DNA of 64,000 bases from Mycobacteroides chelonae CCUG 47445 (GTDB lineage Bacteria > Actinomycetota > Actinomycetes > Mycobacteriales > Mycobacteriaceae), in assembly GCF_001632805.1 (NCBI RefSeq), contig NZ_CP007220.1:2294001-2358000 (forward strand). Reading direction: 5' to 3'. A model generated the notes under the pieces. The model ran no database searches. It had not been told where the DNA came from and saw only the letters and a program-made list of their open reading frames with translations. This document shows positions 30,673 to 37,918 of this stretch, piece by piece (positions within the stretch are counted from its first letter, which is position 1; each line of letters begins with the position of its first letter). A program made the translations under genes and the position numbers.

Positions 30673-31425
30673 GTGATCGACGCGGTCAAACTGCACCGGC
30701 CCGCCGCCCGTCGGCGGGCCGGTCTTTTTCTGGCGGAAGGTCCCAACCTGGTCGAGGCCGCGCTGCGGTCCGGCGCGGCAGAACGCGTCTTCGCGACCGA
30801 GGCCGCGACCGAGCGATTCGCCGACCTGTTGGTTGATGCCCCCGTCCGTCTGGTGACCGAGCGGGCCGCCAAAGCACTGTCCGACACCGTAACTCCCGTT
30901 GGGCTGGTGGCGGAATGTCGTTCGATCGCGGCGCAGTGGTCTCAGATCGCGGCCGATTCGCCACAATTTGTCGTTGTCGCCGTTGATATTTCGGAACCAG
31001 GCAACGCGGGCACTCTGATCAGGGTTGCCGATGCGATGGGAGCTGATGCCGTCGTACTGGCAGGCAACAGTGTTGACCCGTTCAACGGCAAGAGCCTGCG
31101 GGCTTCGGCGGGCAGCATTTTCAACGTCCCGGTCATCCCGACCGGAGATGCCGCGGTGGTCGCCGAAAGCTTCACCGCGCGCGGTGGGGCAGTGCTGGCG
31201 ACCACCCTCGACGGCGAGCTGTCGCTCGATGACGCCGATCCGGTGCTTGCGGGGCCCTGCACCTGGATCTTCGGCAACGAGGCTCACGGACTCGACAGCG
31301 CGACGGCAGCACTGGCCACGCATCGGATTAACATCCCGATGCGTGGGGGAGCCGAGAGCCTCAACCTGGCCAGTGCGGCGTCGATTTGCCTCTACGCCAC
31401 GGCGCGGATGCATCGCGGTCAATAG
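30673..31425 (+). CDS. SPOUT-family rRNA methyltransferase (TsnR/SpoU-like)
   Basis: A 250-residue RNA 2'-O-methyltransferase. The N-terminal substrate-binding part (AAR-RRAGLFLAEGPNLVEAAL) is followed by the knotted SPOUT domain: EPGNAGTLIRVADAMGADAVVL, CTWIFGNEAHGL, and IPMRGGAESLNLASAASICLY for SAM binding. It corresponds to Rv1644. The first standard start is GTG 30673. The frame is open further upstream (LTERSQTV), and the M. tuberculosis protein as I remember it shares LTERS, so a CTG start at 30652 is possible. An intrinsic terminator lies within codons 8-20, so read-through from rplT should be limited. Confidence 0.88.
   Translation: MIDAVKLHRPAARRRAGLFLAEGPNLVEAALRSGAAERVFATEAATERFADLLVDAPVRLVTERAAKALSDTVTPVGLVAECRSIAAQWSQIAADSPQFVVVAVDISEPGNAGTLIRVADAMGADAVVLAGNSVDPFNGKSLRASAGSIFNVPVIPTGDAAVVAESFTARGGAVLATTLDGELSLDDADPVLAGPCTWIFGNEAHGLDSATAALATHRINIPMRGGAESLNLASAASICLYATARMHRGQ
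30695..30730 (+). terminator. Strong intrinsic terminator inside the methyltransferase coding region
   Basis: ACCGGCCCGCCG (30695-30706), loop CCCGT, CGGCGGGCCGGT (30712-30723), then CTTTTTC. This is a perfect 12-bp stem with a U-tract. It terminates the infC-rpmI-rplT transcript but lies 22 bases inside the next coding sequence, whose residues RPAARRRAGLF it encodes. Confidence 0.88.
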
Positions 31426-31491
31426 CCTCCAGTACTATCCGACAAAGCCGTAACGACGAGTACTAGTAACTTCCATGGATCGAGGAACCTA

Positions 31492-32448
31492 ATGCCCGCA
31501 CCCCTGCAGATCAGGCACTTTCGTGAGTCGGATGTTCCCGACCAGACCGGTAAGACCCATGTCATCACCGGTGCGAACAATGGCCTGGGTCTCGTCGCCG
31601 CCGAGGCGCTCGCCCGCGCCGGTGCCCGCGTCGTGCTGGCCTGCCGCAACCAGGAGACCGGGCGGGCGGCGCTGGATAAGGTGCGCGCGCTCGGACCGAA
31701 GGCCGACCATGCGCTCGTGGAGCTCGACCTCACCAGCCTGGCCTCCGTGCGGTCTGCCGCAGATGCGATCCGCACCCAGGCACCCAAGATCGACGTGTTG
31801 CTCAACAATGCGGGTCTGATGGCAATCCCACTGCGGCGCACCGCCGAAGGGTTCGAGACGCAGATTGGCGTCAACCATCTCGGCCACTTCGTGCTGACCG
31901 ATGCGCTCTTGCCCGCCTTGCTCGCAGCCGACGCACCACGAGTCATCTCGCTGGGCAGCATCGCGCATGCGCAGGGACGCAACAACCTGGACGTCGACGA
32001 TCTGAACTTCACTCGGCGCCCGTACAACCGGCTGACCGCGTACCGGGCTTCGAAACTGGCATGCATGCTCTTCGGCTCGGAGCTGGCCCGTAAGGCGGCA
32101 GCTGCCGGATCCCCACTGTTGTCGGTCAACGTGCACCCGGGCGTGGCCGCCACCAACCTCTTCGATTCCATGATCCCGAATCTGCCCGGCCTGCAGAAGG
32201 CCTTCTACTTCGGCATGGGTCTGGTGCTCCAGGACGAGCGTCAGGGTGCCGAGGGCGAGCTGTACGCGGCGACGATGCCCGATGTGCAGCCCGATGATTA
32301 CCTCGGGCCCACGCAGCTGCAGGGCATGCGCGGTCCGGTGAAGCGTGCTCCGCGTAACAAAGAGGCCCGCGACCCGCAGCTGGCGGCCCGGTTGTGGGAG
32401 AAGTCGGTGGAACTCACCGGCGCGGACTACTCCGGCCTCGCCGGCTAG
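31492..32448 (+). CDS. Short-chain dehydrogenase/reductase
   Basis: A 318-residue SDR of the retinol-dehydrogenase/WWOX-like type. Cofactor motif TGANNGLG, structural NNAG (LLNNAGLMAIP), catalytic Ser in ISLGSIAHAQG and the YXXXK motif in YRASKLAC are all present, so it should be active. Mycobacterial homologues act on lipid or aldehyde/ketone substrates, but the substrate here is unknown. GAGGAAC precedes the ATG. It stands alone between the methyltransferase gene and a tRNA gene, at a point where M. tuberculosis has no SDR as far as I recall. Confidence 0.9.
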   Translation: MPAPLQIRHFRESDVPDQTGKTHVITGANNGLGLVAAEALARAGARVVLACRNQETGRAALDKVRALGPKADHALVELDLTSLASVRSAADAIRTQAPKIDVLLNNAGLMAIPLRRTAEGFETQIGVNHLGHFVLTDALLPALLAADAPRVISLGSIAHAQGRNNLDVDDLNFTRRPYNRLTAYRASKLACMLFGSELARKAAAAGSPLLSVNVHPGVAATNLFDSMIPNLPGLQKAFYFGMGLVLQDERQGAEGELYAATMPDVQPDDYLGPTQLQGMRGPVKRAPRNKEARDPQLAARLWEKSVELTGADYSGLAG

Positions 32449-32518
32449 TCCGCACTGGGATCAGCCTGAGTCCAACACTCGTGCCGCGCACCGTGGTTCG
32501 GCATCATCGGTGCTCGAC

Positions 32519-32592
32519 GCGGGTGTGGCTGAGAGGCTAGGCACCGGCCTGCAAAGCCGTTCACACGGGTTCGAGTCCCGTCACTCGCTCCA
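32519..32592 (+). tRNA. tRNA-Cys (anticodon GCA)
   Basis: A 74-base cloverleaf. Acceptor GCGGGTG pairs with CACTCGC (one G-U). The D-loop holds G18G19, the anticodon loop CTGCAAA holds GCA, the T-arm ACGGG-TTCGAGT-CCCGT is perfect, the discriminator is U73 as expected for Cys, and CCA is encoded. The anticodon stem has an unusual C27-U43 mismatch. A strong terminator follows. Confidence 0.93.
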
Positions 32593-32611
32593 TGTCGTCA
32601 TACGACGCCGA

Positions 32612-32642
32612 AATGGGCCCCCTGTTCGACAGGGGGCCCATT
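32612..32642. terminator. Strong hairpin after tRNA-Cys
   Basis: AATGGGCCCCCTG (32612-32624), loop TTCGA, CAGGGGGCCCATT (32630-32642): a perfect 13-bp stem. It lies between the tRNA and the convergent secreted-protein gene and can serve both directions. Confidence 0.85.
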
Positions 32643-32664
32643 GTCGATACCGCGGTAGGAACCT

Positions 32665-33219
32665 TTATCCGCCGGCCGGCTCTTCGGCGGCCTTCGGCGG
32701 TTGGCCATCGGGGGATTCCAGAACCGGAGGCGTCGGCGCTCCTGGCATCACGGTCGGGGCGGTCGCCTCGATCGCAGCGGCACTCTGCGGGGGCTGTCCG
32801 TGCGGATCCTCCAGCGCGGGATTCTCGTTCCCCGCGCCGAACTGCACACCGGTGGTGCTGGCCGGGGCGGCGGGTGTTGCGCCGCCCTGGATGCCGTACC
32901 GGGTGCTGGACGAAGTCAACACGTTGGCCAGGTGTGCGCTATTGCCCAACTTGCTGCCGGGCAGTCCGGCAGCGCCCGCCGCGGGATCGGCATTGGCGGC
33001 GATCTTCACACCGCGCGCGTCCACCGTGGCCGGAGCGACCGCCGGGAAGTTGTTGTAGATGTACGTATAGCTTCCCGGGGTTGCGGGCAGTGGCGCGGGG
33101 ACGCCGGGCACGAAGGGGATACCCGGTGGGTCGGCGGCGGCCGTAGGAGCGGAGAGCCCACCAAGAGCCAGGGCCCCCGCCACTCCGGCCACCGTGACAA
33201 CGATCTTTCGTTTCGGCAC
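32665..33219 (-). CDS. Secreted Ala/Pro-rich protein next to the porin
   Basis: A 184-residue exported protein. The signal peptide (KRKIVVTVAGVAGALALGG, cleavage near AAA-DPP) is followed by a low-complexity Pro/Ala/Gly-rich chain with no cysteines in the mature part and the repeat-like phrases EDPHGQPPQ and ESPDGQPPK. I recognise no domain. It starts 10 bases after the porin stop on the same strand and is surely in one operon with it, so it may act in the cell envelope, perhaps around the porin. That link is inference from spacing only. Confidence 0.78.
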   Translation of the reverse strand: MPKRKIVVTVAGVAGALALGGLSAPTAAADPPGIPFVPGVPAPLPATPGSYTYIYNNFPAVAPATVDARGVKIAANADPAAGAAGLPGSKLGNSAHLANVLTSSSTRYGIQGGATPAAPASTTGVQFGAGNENPALEDPHGQPPQSAAAIEATAPTVMPGAPTPPVLESPDGQPPKAAEEPAGG

Positions 33220-33229
33220 GAGAACCTCC

Positions 33230-33862
33230 TTAGATCTTCATCGGGTCGCCGTAGATGGCGAACTCAGTATGCGCCGAAGCGGTCGAGATCCGCAGATAGA
33301 CATAGGAGCGAATGGTGACATCGCCGCCGCACGCGTCGGCCTTGATGTGCAGGTTGTCGACATCGAGCATGGCCTTGCCGCTATCACTCAAGGCCATGTT
33401 GGCCAAGGGGAGATCGGTGATGACACCGGGCTGCAAGATGGTCTGAACAAACCCGGCGAGGCCGCCGGAACCGCCGACGGACGGCCCGCCGCTGTAGCCC
33501 ACAGACCCCGCGAGGCCGCCGGTGCCACCGATCTGAAGACCGCTGGAAACGTCTGTCTGGCAACCTAACTGGTACCCGGCGATGAACAAGCTGTCGGTGA
33601 TGGGTGCCGATCCGCCGGTGGCGATCGCGGTCGCGTCGAAGGTCACGAACGCTTCCCGCGAGTTGGAGGCTTCGGCGAGGTTGGGTACGGAGTTGATGGT
33701 CTCGTGGTCGATCCGGATCATCAGAGTCCACCCGTCGCGACTCACCTTGGTATAGGTCTGGGGCGCCATGGTGACGGGATCGGCGTTGGCCGGAGCCGTT
33801 GCCAAGGTACAGATCGCGGTGACCAACGCCATGACGGCGCCCACTCGCTTACGTACTGCCAT
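33230..33862 (-). CDS. MspA-family porin
   Basis: A 210-residue outer-membrane pore protein. The signal peptide ends ANA-DPVTM. The mature chain shows family features: GYQLG at the start of the barrel region, a Gly-rich stretch (GGTGGLAGSVGYSGGPSVGG), the LQPGVITDLPLA turn region, and the C-terminal strand RSYVYLRISTASAH...YGDP. MspA-type porins form octamers that let small hydrophilic solutes through the mycolate membrane. Unlike MspA itself it has two cysteines (LGCQTD and ADACGG). I choose ATG 33862, which gives a clean signal peptide with GAGG upstream; the frame is open further upstream without homology. Confidence 0.88.
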   Translation of the reverse strand: MAVRKRVGAVMALVTAICTLATAPANADPVTMAPQTYTKVSRDGWTLMIRIDHETINSVPNLAEASNSREAFVTFDATAIATGGSAPITDSLFIAGYQLGCQTDVSSGLQIGGTGGLAGSVGYSGGPSVGGSGGLAGFVQTILQPGVITDLPLANMALSDSGKAMLDVDNLHIKADACGGDVTIRSYVYLRISTASAHTEFAIYGDPMKI

Positions 33863-34294
33863 CTGAATGCCTCGTTTCCCCTTGCGGATGTAAATGGTGG
33901 TGAACCTGAACCTGAGTTTGGGAGTTACTGCGGCGCCGTCGATTACCGGTCGGAGTGATGAATCCGTTATCTGAGCTGACGGAAAGATACGCCTGCGCAA
34001 ACCCTGCCGCTGATCAAAACTCACAGGTGGCTCACAGGAATTGCCTTGTGGGGCAAGGCGGCTCACTGTCGGCTTCTACTCGCCGTGAGTTGATGGAGTT
34101 TTGCTGGATGCTGGCTACCTACAAAAGACGCATTGTCTGAATAGGTTGGTGTGCTGGCCTAATCGCCTGGTGAACACCGTGTGTCGGTACGTCCACGACA
34201 GGGTAAACCCGTTGTCCGGACGACCTTGTTTCGTCTATCAGACGACAGAAATCGCAACCAGAAAAATGTGGCCTACGCCATAGTGCCGCCCTGT
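33863..34294. other. Intergenic region upstream of the porin gene
   Basis: About 430 bases with no convincing gene on either strand. It should hold the porin promoter (reading leftward). Short inverted repeats are present, such as TTGCC-TTGTG-GGCAA near 34040 and CGTCT-ATC-AGACG near 34232, but none has a U-tract. I see no operator I can name. Confidence 0.35.
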
Positions 34295-34313
34295 AAAAGC
34301 TGCGTAAACAGCT
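34295..34313 (-). terminator. Weak terminator after the MpaB-like gene
   Basis: Read on the minus strand, AGCTG-TTTACG-CAGCT is followed by TTTT and begins at the stop codon of the MpaB-like gene. The stem is only five base pairs. The same bases belong to a near-perfect 18-bp palindrome, GCGTAACAGCTGTTACGC, with one extra A. Confidence 0.4.
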
Positions 34314-34314
34314 G

Positions 34315-35430
34315 TTACGCGACCTCGCGACGGCTCCGGACCGCCCACGGCGGAGACGCCAGAGAGAAGGTGGAGTGCAGTAGCTTGCCGGCTCGGGAGG
34401 TCAGCGACCTCGCCTCGGCCGATGGCGGTACGTAATGCATGGGCAGCCCGCGTCTATCCCTGGGCGGAGCGGTGATCTTGGGCGCCTCCACCAACGGCGC
34501 GTCCGCGGGCAGCCGGCCCCGGGCGCGCTTGTACGCCGAAACGGCGCGTGGGTGCAGGCGGATGTCGTCGGGCAACGGACTGAATGCCAGCTGCACCGCT
34601 TTTCCGAACACTCGCAGGAGTACCTCATCGCCGGGAGTCCAACGCATTCCGGCCTTCTCGCGCACCGAGGGGCTGAACACCCCGGCGGCCACCCAGTTCT
34701 GAAACGCGCGGGCAGGGGCCCACATCTGCTGCCAGAGAAAGTCCGGTAGCAGTACGTACTTCGGTTTGGGGATCTGAATGTGGAAGATGTCCATCGTTGC
34801 GCGATTGATTTCCAGTTCGTCGTCGCAGACCCGCGCCCAGTACTGCTGGAACTCTTCCCAGGAGTTGGGCACGGGTCGCATGCTCATGCCGTACATCCGA
34901 TACCACTGGACATGCTCGGCAAACAGCTGCCGTTTCTCGGCCTCGGTGAGACCACCGCAGAAGTATTCGGCGGTATTGATGATGAGCATGAAGAAGGTGG
35001 CGTGGGCCCAGTAGAACGTTTCGGGATTCAGTGCGTGGTAGCGACGCCCCTTGCTGTCGACGCCCTTGATGGTGGAGTGATAGCCCCGAATCTGGCGCCC
35101 GGTGTCCGCAGCGCGATCACCGTCGTAGACCACGCCCATGATGGGAAAGACCGAGCGCGTGACGCGCTGCAGGGGCTCACGCAACAGGATCGAGTGATCC
35201 TCGACTCCGGCGCCCAACTCCGGATACATGTTCTGGATTGATCCGATCCACACGCCAAGGAGTCCGGTACGCAGATCCGCAAAGTACTTCCATGTCAGCG
35301 AATCTGGACCCAACGGTTGCGGTGGGCCGTCCAGATCGATTTCGTGCCGTGGCGCGGCCGTGGGCCTCACGCGCGACGGGCCTTCGCGAGTGGATCGCCG
35401 AGCGCGGCGATCTGCAGTGGCGGATGTCAT
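34315..35430 (-). CDS. Oxygenase MpaB-family (DUF2236) protein, Rv1645c-like
   Basis: A 371-residue protein of the DUF2236 family, related to rubber oxygenase Lcp and fungal MpaB, which use heme b. Conserved stretches include RTGLLGVWIGSIQNMYPELGAGVEDHS, GYHSTIKGVDSKGRRYHALNPETFYWAHATFF and YWARVCDDELEIN. The His in HSTIKG and the following charged residues are typical of the heme pocket. The substrate in mycobacteria is unknown. ATG 35430 has GGAGGG upstream. It is divergent from the cyclase gene, the same order as Rv1645c and Rv1647. Confidence 0.85.
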   Translation of the reverse strand: MTSATADRRARRSTREGPSRVRPTAAPRHEIDLDGPPQPLGPDSLTWKYFADLRTGLLGVWIGSIQNMYPELGAGVEDHSILLREPLQRVTRSVFPIMGVVYDGDRAADTGRQIRGYHSTIKGVDSKGRRYHALNPETFYWAHATFFMLIINTAEYFCGGLTEAEKRQLFAEHVQWYRMYGMSMRPVPNSWEEFQQYWARVCDDELEINRATMDIFHIQIPKPKYVLLPDFLWQQMWAPARAFQNWVAAGVFSPSVREKAGMRWTPGDEVLLRVFGKAVQLAFSPLPDDIRLHPRAVSAYKRARGRLPADAPLVEAPKITAPPRDRRGLPMHYVPPSAEARSLTSRAGKLLHSTFSLASPPWAVRSRREVA

Positions 35431-35658
35431 CGTTGACCCTCCTATGTGGTGCCTATCACGCACGATATGGGTGACAACCGGCGTTGTCCACGATCATCTC
35501 AGTGGTGTTGAGAACCGTTTGCCAACCGTGTCCGAAGCTCCACGCAGCCGCTACCAGCGCCGACCGGCATCAACCAGGCGGTTGAGGAGAAGGACCCGAA
35601 CCGGCCCCAATGCCGCGACACTGGCAACGACGAGATTGCCGCCGCACACCCCAGCACA

Positions 35659-35664
35659 TAGGCT
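35659..35664 (+). promoter_or_regulatory. -10 element of the cyclase gene (leaderless)
   Basis: TAGGCT lies six bases before the GTG start at 35671. It matches TANNNT and the fixed spacing seen at several other genes in the window. Confidence 0.45.
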
Positions 35665-35670
35665 GATGCG

Positions 35671-36669
35671 GTGGATGTCGAGCCGTCAGGCCTCGATGCC
35701 GAACCGGACCGTGAGCACAACTCGGGAATCCGTAAGCGCAGGCGAGGCCGCACCAGTGGGCCTGTGCGGCATGACCCCGCCGCGGAGTCGCCTGATGCGG
35801 CCGCGCCAGCGCAGAATTCCGATCCCGCCGAGGCGGCCTCTCGCCATATCGCCCGAGCCGGGAGCTGGTTCCGCAAGATGGATCGGGATCCGACGGTCGT
35901 CGCGGCGGTGCGTCGTGCCCGGCGTTCGCTGCCCGGTGATCCCTACTTCGGCGACCCCCTGTCCACCAGCGGTTTCGGTGGGGCGAGTGCGGTGGCGCGC
36001 GCGGCCGACCGGTTGGTGACCGATAGGGACACCGCGTTCCGTGAGTTCGGCTTCGGCGCACTGCAGATCTGGCAGGCCTTCACCGAGAAAGTCAGCAAGC
36101 AGCCGGCGAATCGCGAGGTCACCCTGGTCTTCACCGATCTCGTCGGATTCTCGGCATGGGCACTGGAAGCCGGTGACGACGCGACGCTGAAACTGCTGCG
36201 TCGCGTGGCATCGGTCGCCGAACCTCCCATGCTCAATGCCGGGGGGCAGGTGGTCAAGCGCATGGGCGACGGCATCATGGCCGTTTTCGATGATCCGATC
36301 ACGGCCCTACAAGCCGTCATTCCTGCCCGCGACGCGTTGAAGAACGTTGAAATACAGGGGTATACGCCGCATATGCGGATTGGGATCCACACCGGAACGC
36401 CCCAGCGCATCGGATCGGACTGGCTCGGAGTCGATGTGAACATCGCCGCCCGCGTCATGGAGAGCGCCGCGAAGGGTGGTCTGGCGATCTCGCAACCTGC
36501 GCTGGCCAAGGTGCCGCTGGTGCTTCTTGATCACCTGGGACTCACGCCCACTCCCGTGCGGCGCCCGCTCTTCTCCAGCAGGCCGGCCGGTGTGCCCGAG
36601 AACATGAAGATGTACCTACTCGAAACTCGCAGGGAACTGCCAGCCGCTGGGGACGACGGTCGCATCTAG
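35671..36669 (+). CDS. Class III adenylate cyclase (Rv1647-like)
   Basis: A 332-residue cytoplasmic protein. A charged, partly disordered N-terminal region and a helical domain (residues about 60-145) precede a cyclase catalytic domain. The metal-binding Asp pair is visible in LVFTDLVGFS and in VKRMGDGIMAVFDD; the Asn/Arg transition-state residues are in VDVNIAARVMESA. It makes cAMP from ATP, probably as a homodimer. The M. tuberculosis homologue Rv1647 is a characterised cyclase. It is followed 18 bases later by a rhomboid gene, as in M. tuberculosis. The upstream -10 supports GTG 35671. Confidence 0.93.
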   Translation: MDVEPSGLDAEPDREHNSGIRKRRRGRTSGPVRHDPAAESPDAAAPAQNSDPAEAASRHIARAGSWFRKMDRDPTVVAAVRRARRSLPGDPYFGDPLSTSGFGGASAVARAADRLVTDRDTAFREFGFGALQIWQAFTEKVSKQPANREVTLVFTDLVGFSAWALEAGDDATLKLLRRVASVAEPPMLNAGGQVVKRMGDGIMAVFDDPITALQAVIPARDALKNVEIQGYTPHMRIGIHTGTPQRIGSDWLGVDVNIAARVMESAAKGGLAISQPALAKVPLVLLDHLGLTPTPVRRPLFSSRPAGVPENMKMYLLETRRELPAAGDDGRI

Positions 36670-36687
36670 ACGGTGCGATCATGGATC

Positions 36688-37458
36688 ATGCGGAGAGTCT
36701 GGGCCGCGCTTGTCCGGCTGCGGGTCACCATCGGTTATGCGGTTGCGCTGGTAGTAGTCGCCACCGTGCTGGTGGTCGAGGGGCCACGGATGCAAGACCG
36801 GGTGATCGCGCATGCGAGCACCAATCTGCACAATCTGCACCAGGGACGTCTGGGCACCCTCATCGGCAGTGCCTTTGTGACCGATGCCGGACCGATCTAC
36901 CTGTGGCTTCCCGGTTTGATCTGCATCCTTGCCCTGGCTGAACTGCAGTGGCACAGTGGGCGTTTGGCGTTGACCTTCGTGCTCGGTCATATCGGTGCGA
37001 CCCTCATCGTGGGAGTCGGAACCGCACTGGCCATCTGGATGCACTGGGCCCCGATAACCATCGCGCGGGCAAGCGATGTGGGGATGAGCTACGGGACAGC
37101 CGCTGTCGTCGGCGCACTCACCGCATCGATTCCGCCGCGCTGGCGTGGCTCATGGATGTCCGGCTGGATCGTCGTCGGGGCCGTATCCATCGCGTGTAAT
37201 CAGACGTTCACGGAGGTAGGGCACCTCACTGCACTTCTCCTCGGGATGCTCGCGGCGCACACGCTTTCCCTGCACACACCGCATTGGTCTGTACTCCGAT
37301 TGCTGCTCTTAGGATTTGGTGGACTATTCGCCCTGATGATGTTCTCCGAGGATGCCCAGACTCTTGCGGCAGCGGTACCCACCGCGATGGCCGCGGTGCT
37401 CATCAGTCAATGGGTTAGGTCCCGGCGGGAGCCTCGTGATCAAGTAGCCATCGCTTGA
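36688..37458 (+). CDS. Rhomboid-like intramembrane protein (Rv1648-like)
   Basis: A 256-residue membrane protein with about six helices. It has a rhomboid-type active-site pattern: Ser134 in GMSYG at the head of one helix and His179 in EVGHLTALLLGMLAAH of a later helix. Those two could make the Ser-His dyad of an intramembrane protease. Other parts of the rhomboid fold are weakly conserved, so activity is not assured. It lies 18 bases after the cyclase gene. Its last 44 bases overlap the convergent ogt gene. An in-frame GTG at 36673 is an alternative start. Confidence 0.75.
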   Translation: MRRVWAALVRLRVTIGYAVALVVVATVLVVEGPRMQDRVIAHASTNLHNLHQGRLGTLIGSAFVTDAGPIYLWLPGLICILALAELQWHSGRLALTFVLGHIGATLIVGVGTALAIWMHWAPITIARASDVGMSYGTAAVVGALTASIPPRWRGSWMSGWIVVGAVSIACNQTFTEVGHLTALLLGMLAAHTLSLHTPHWSVLRLLLLGFGGLFALMMFSEDAQTLAAAVPTAMAAVLISQWVRSRREPRDQVAIA

Positions 37459-37918
37459 TCGGAAGCCCGTAGCGGAAGCCTCCCAGTGCGCCGCCGATGC
37501 GGTACACCCGGTGGCACGGGACGAACAGTGCCGCCGCATTCCGGGCGCAGGCACTGGCGGCCGCGCGGACCGCCGCGGGCCGCCCGGCACGCACCGCGAA
37601 CTCGCTGTACGTGATCGGCGCCTCTGGATCGACCTGTCGCAGTACATCCCAGGCGTGCATGAGGAAGTCTCCGGAACGCTGGGTGACGGGGATCGAGTCG
37701 ATGGCGGTCACATCGCCCGCGTGGTAGTCGGTGACGGCCTTGGACACCTTGCCGAGATCGCGTTTGCGGTTCAGTTCCCGCGGGCGCAACGTCGGATGTA
37801 TCAACGCGCGCAATAGCTCGGGGGAGTCCGTCCATCCTGATGCCAGGACCGTCCCCGATCCGTCGACGATGGCGGTGAACGGTCCCACCGGGGTGGTGAG
37901 AGTCGAGTAGTCGCTCAC
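37415..37918 (-). CDS. ogt: O6-methylguanine-DNA methyltransferase
   Basis: A 167-residue suicide repair protein that moves alkyl groups from O6-methylguanine to its own Cys135 in the motif PCHRV. TYSEFAVRAGRPAAVRAAASACARN is the DNA-binding helix region with the Arg finger. GTG 37918 overlaps the ada-alkA stop as GTGA, so the two are translationally coupled. In M. tuberculosis the pair is Rv1317c-Rv1316c at another place in the chromosome, so here the operon sits at a different locus. The 3' end overlaps the convergent rhomboid gene by 44 bases. Confidence 0.95.
   Translation of the reverse strand: MSDYSTLTTPVGPFTAIVDGSGTVLASGWTDSPELLRALIHPTLRPRELNRKRDLGKVSKAVTDYHAGDVTAIDSIPVTQRSGDFLMHAWDVLRQVDPEAPITYSEFAVRAGRPAAVRAAASACARNAAALFVPCHRVYRIGGALGGFRYGLPIKRWLLDHEAPAGT

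Noticed and set aside
32519..32700. Prophage or integrative-element attachment site at tRNA-Cys
   Set aside because: No repeated copy of the tRNA 3' end and no integrase or phage genes in the window.
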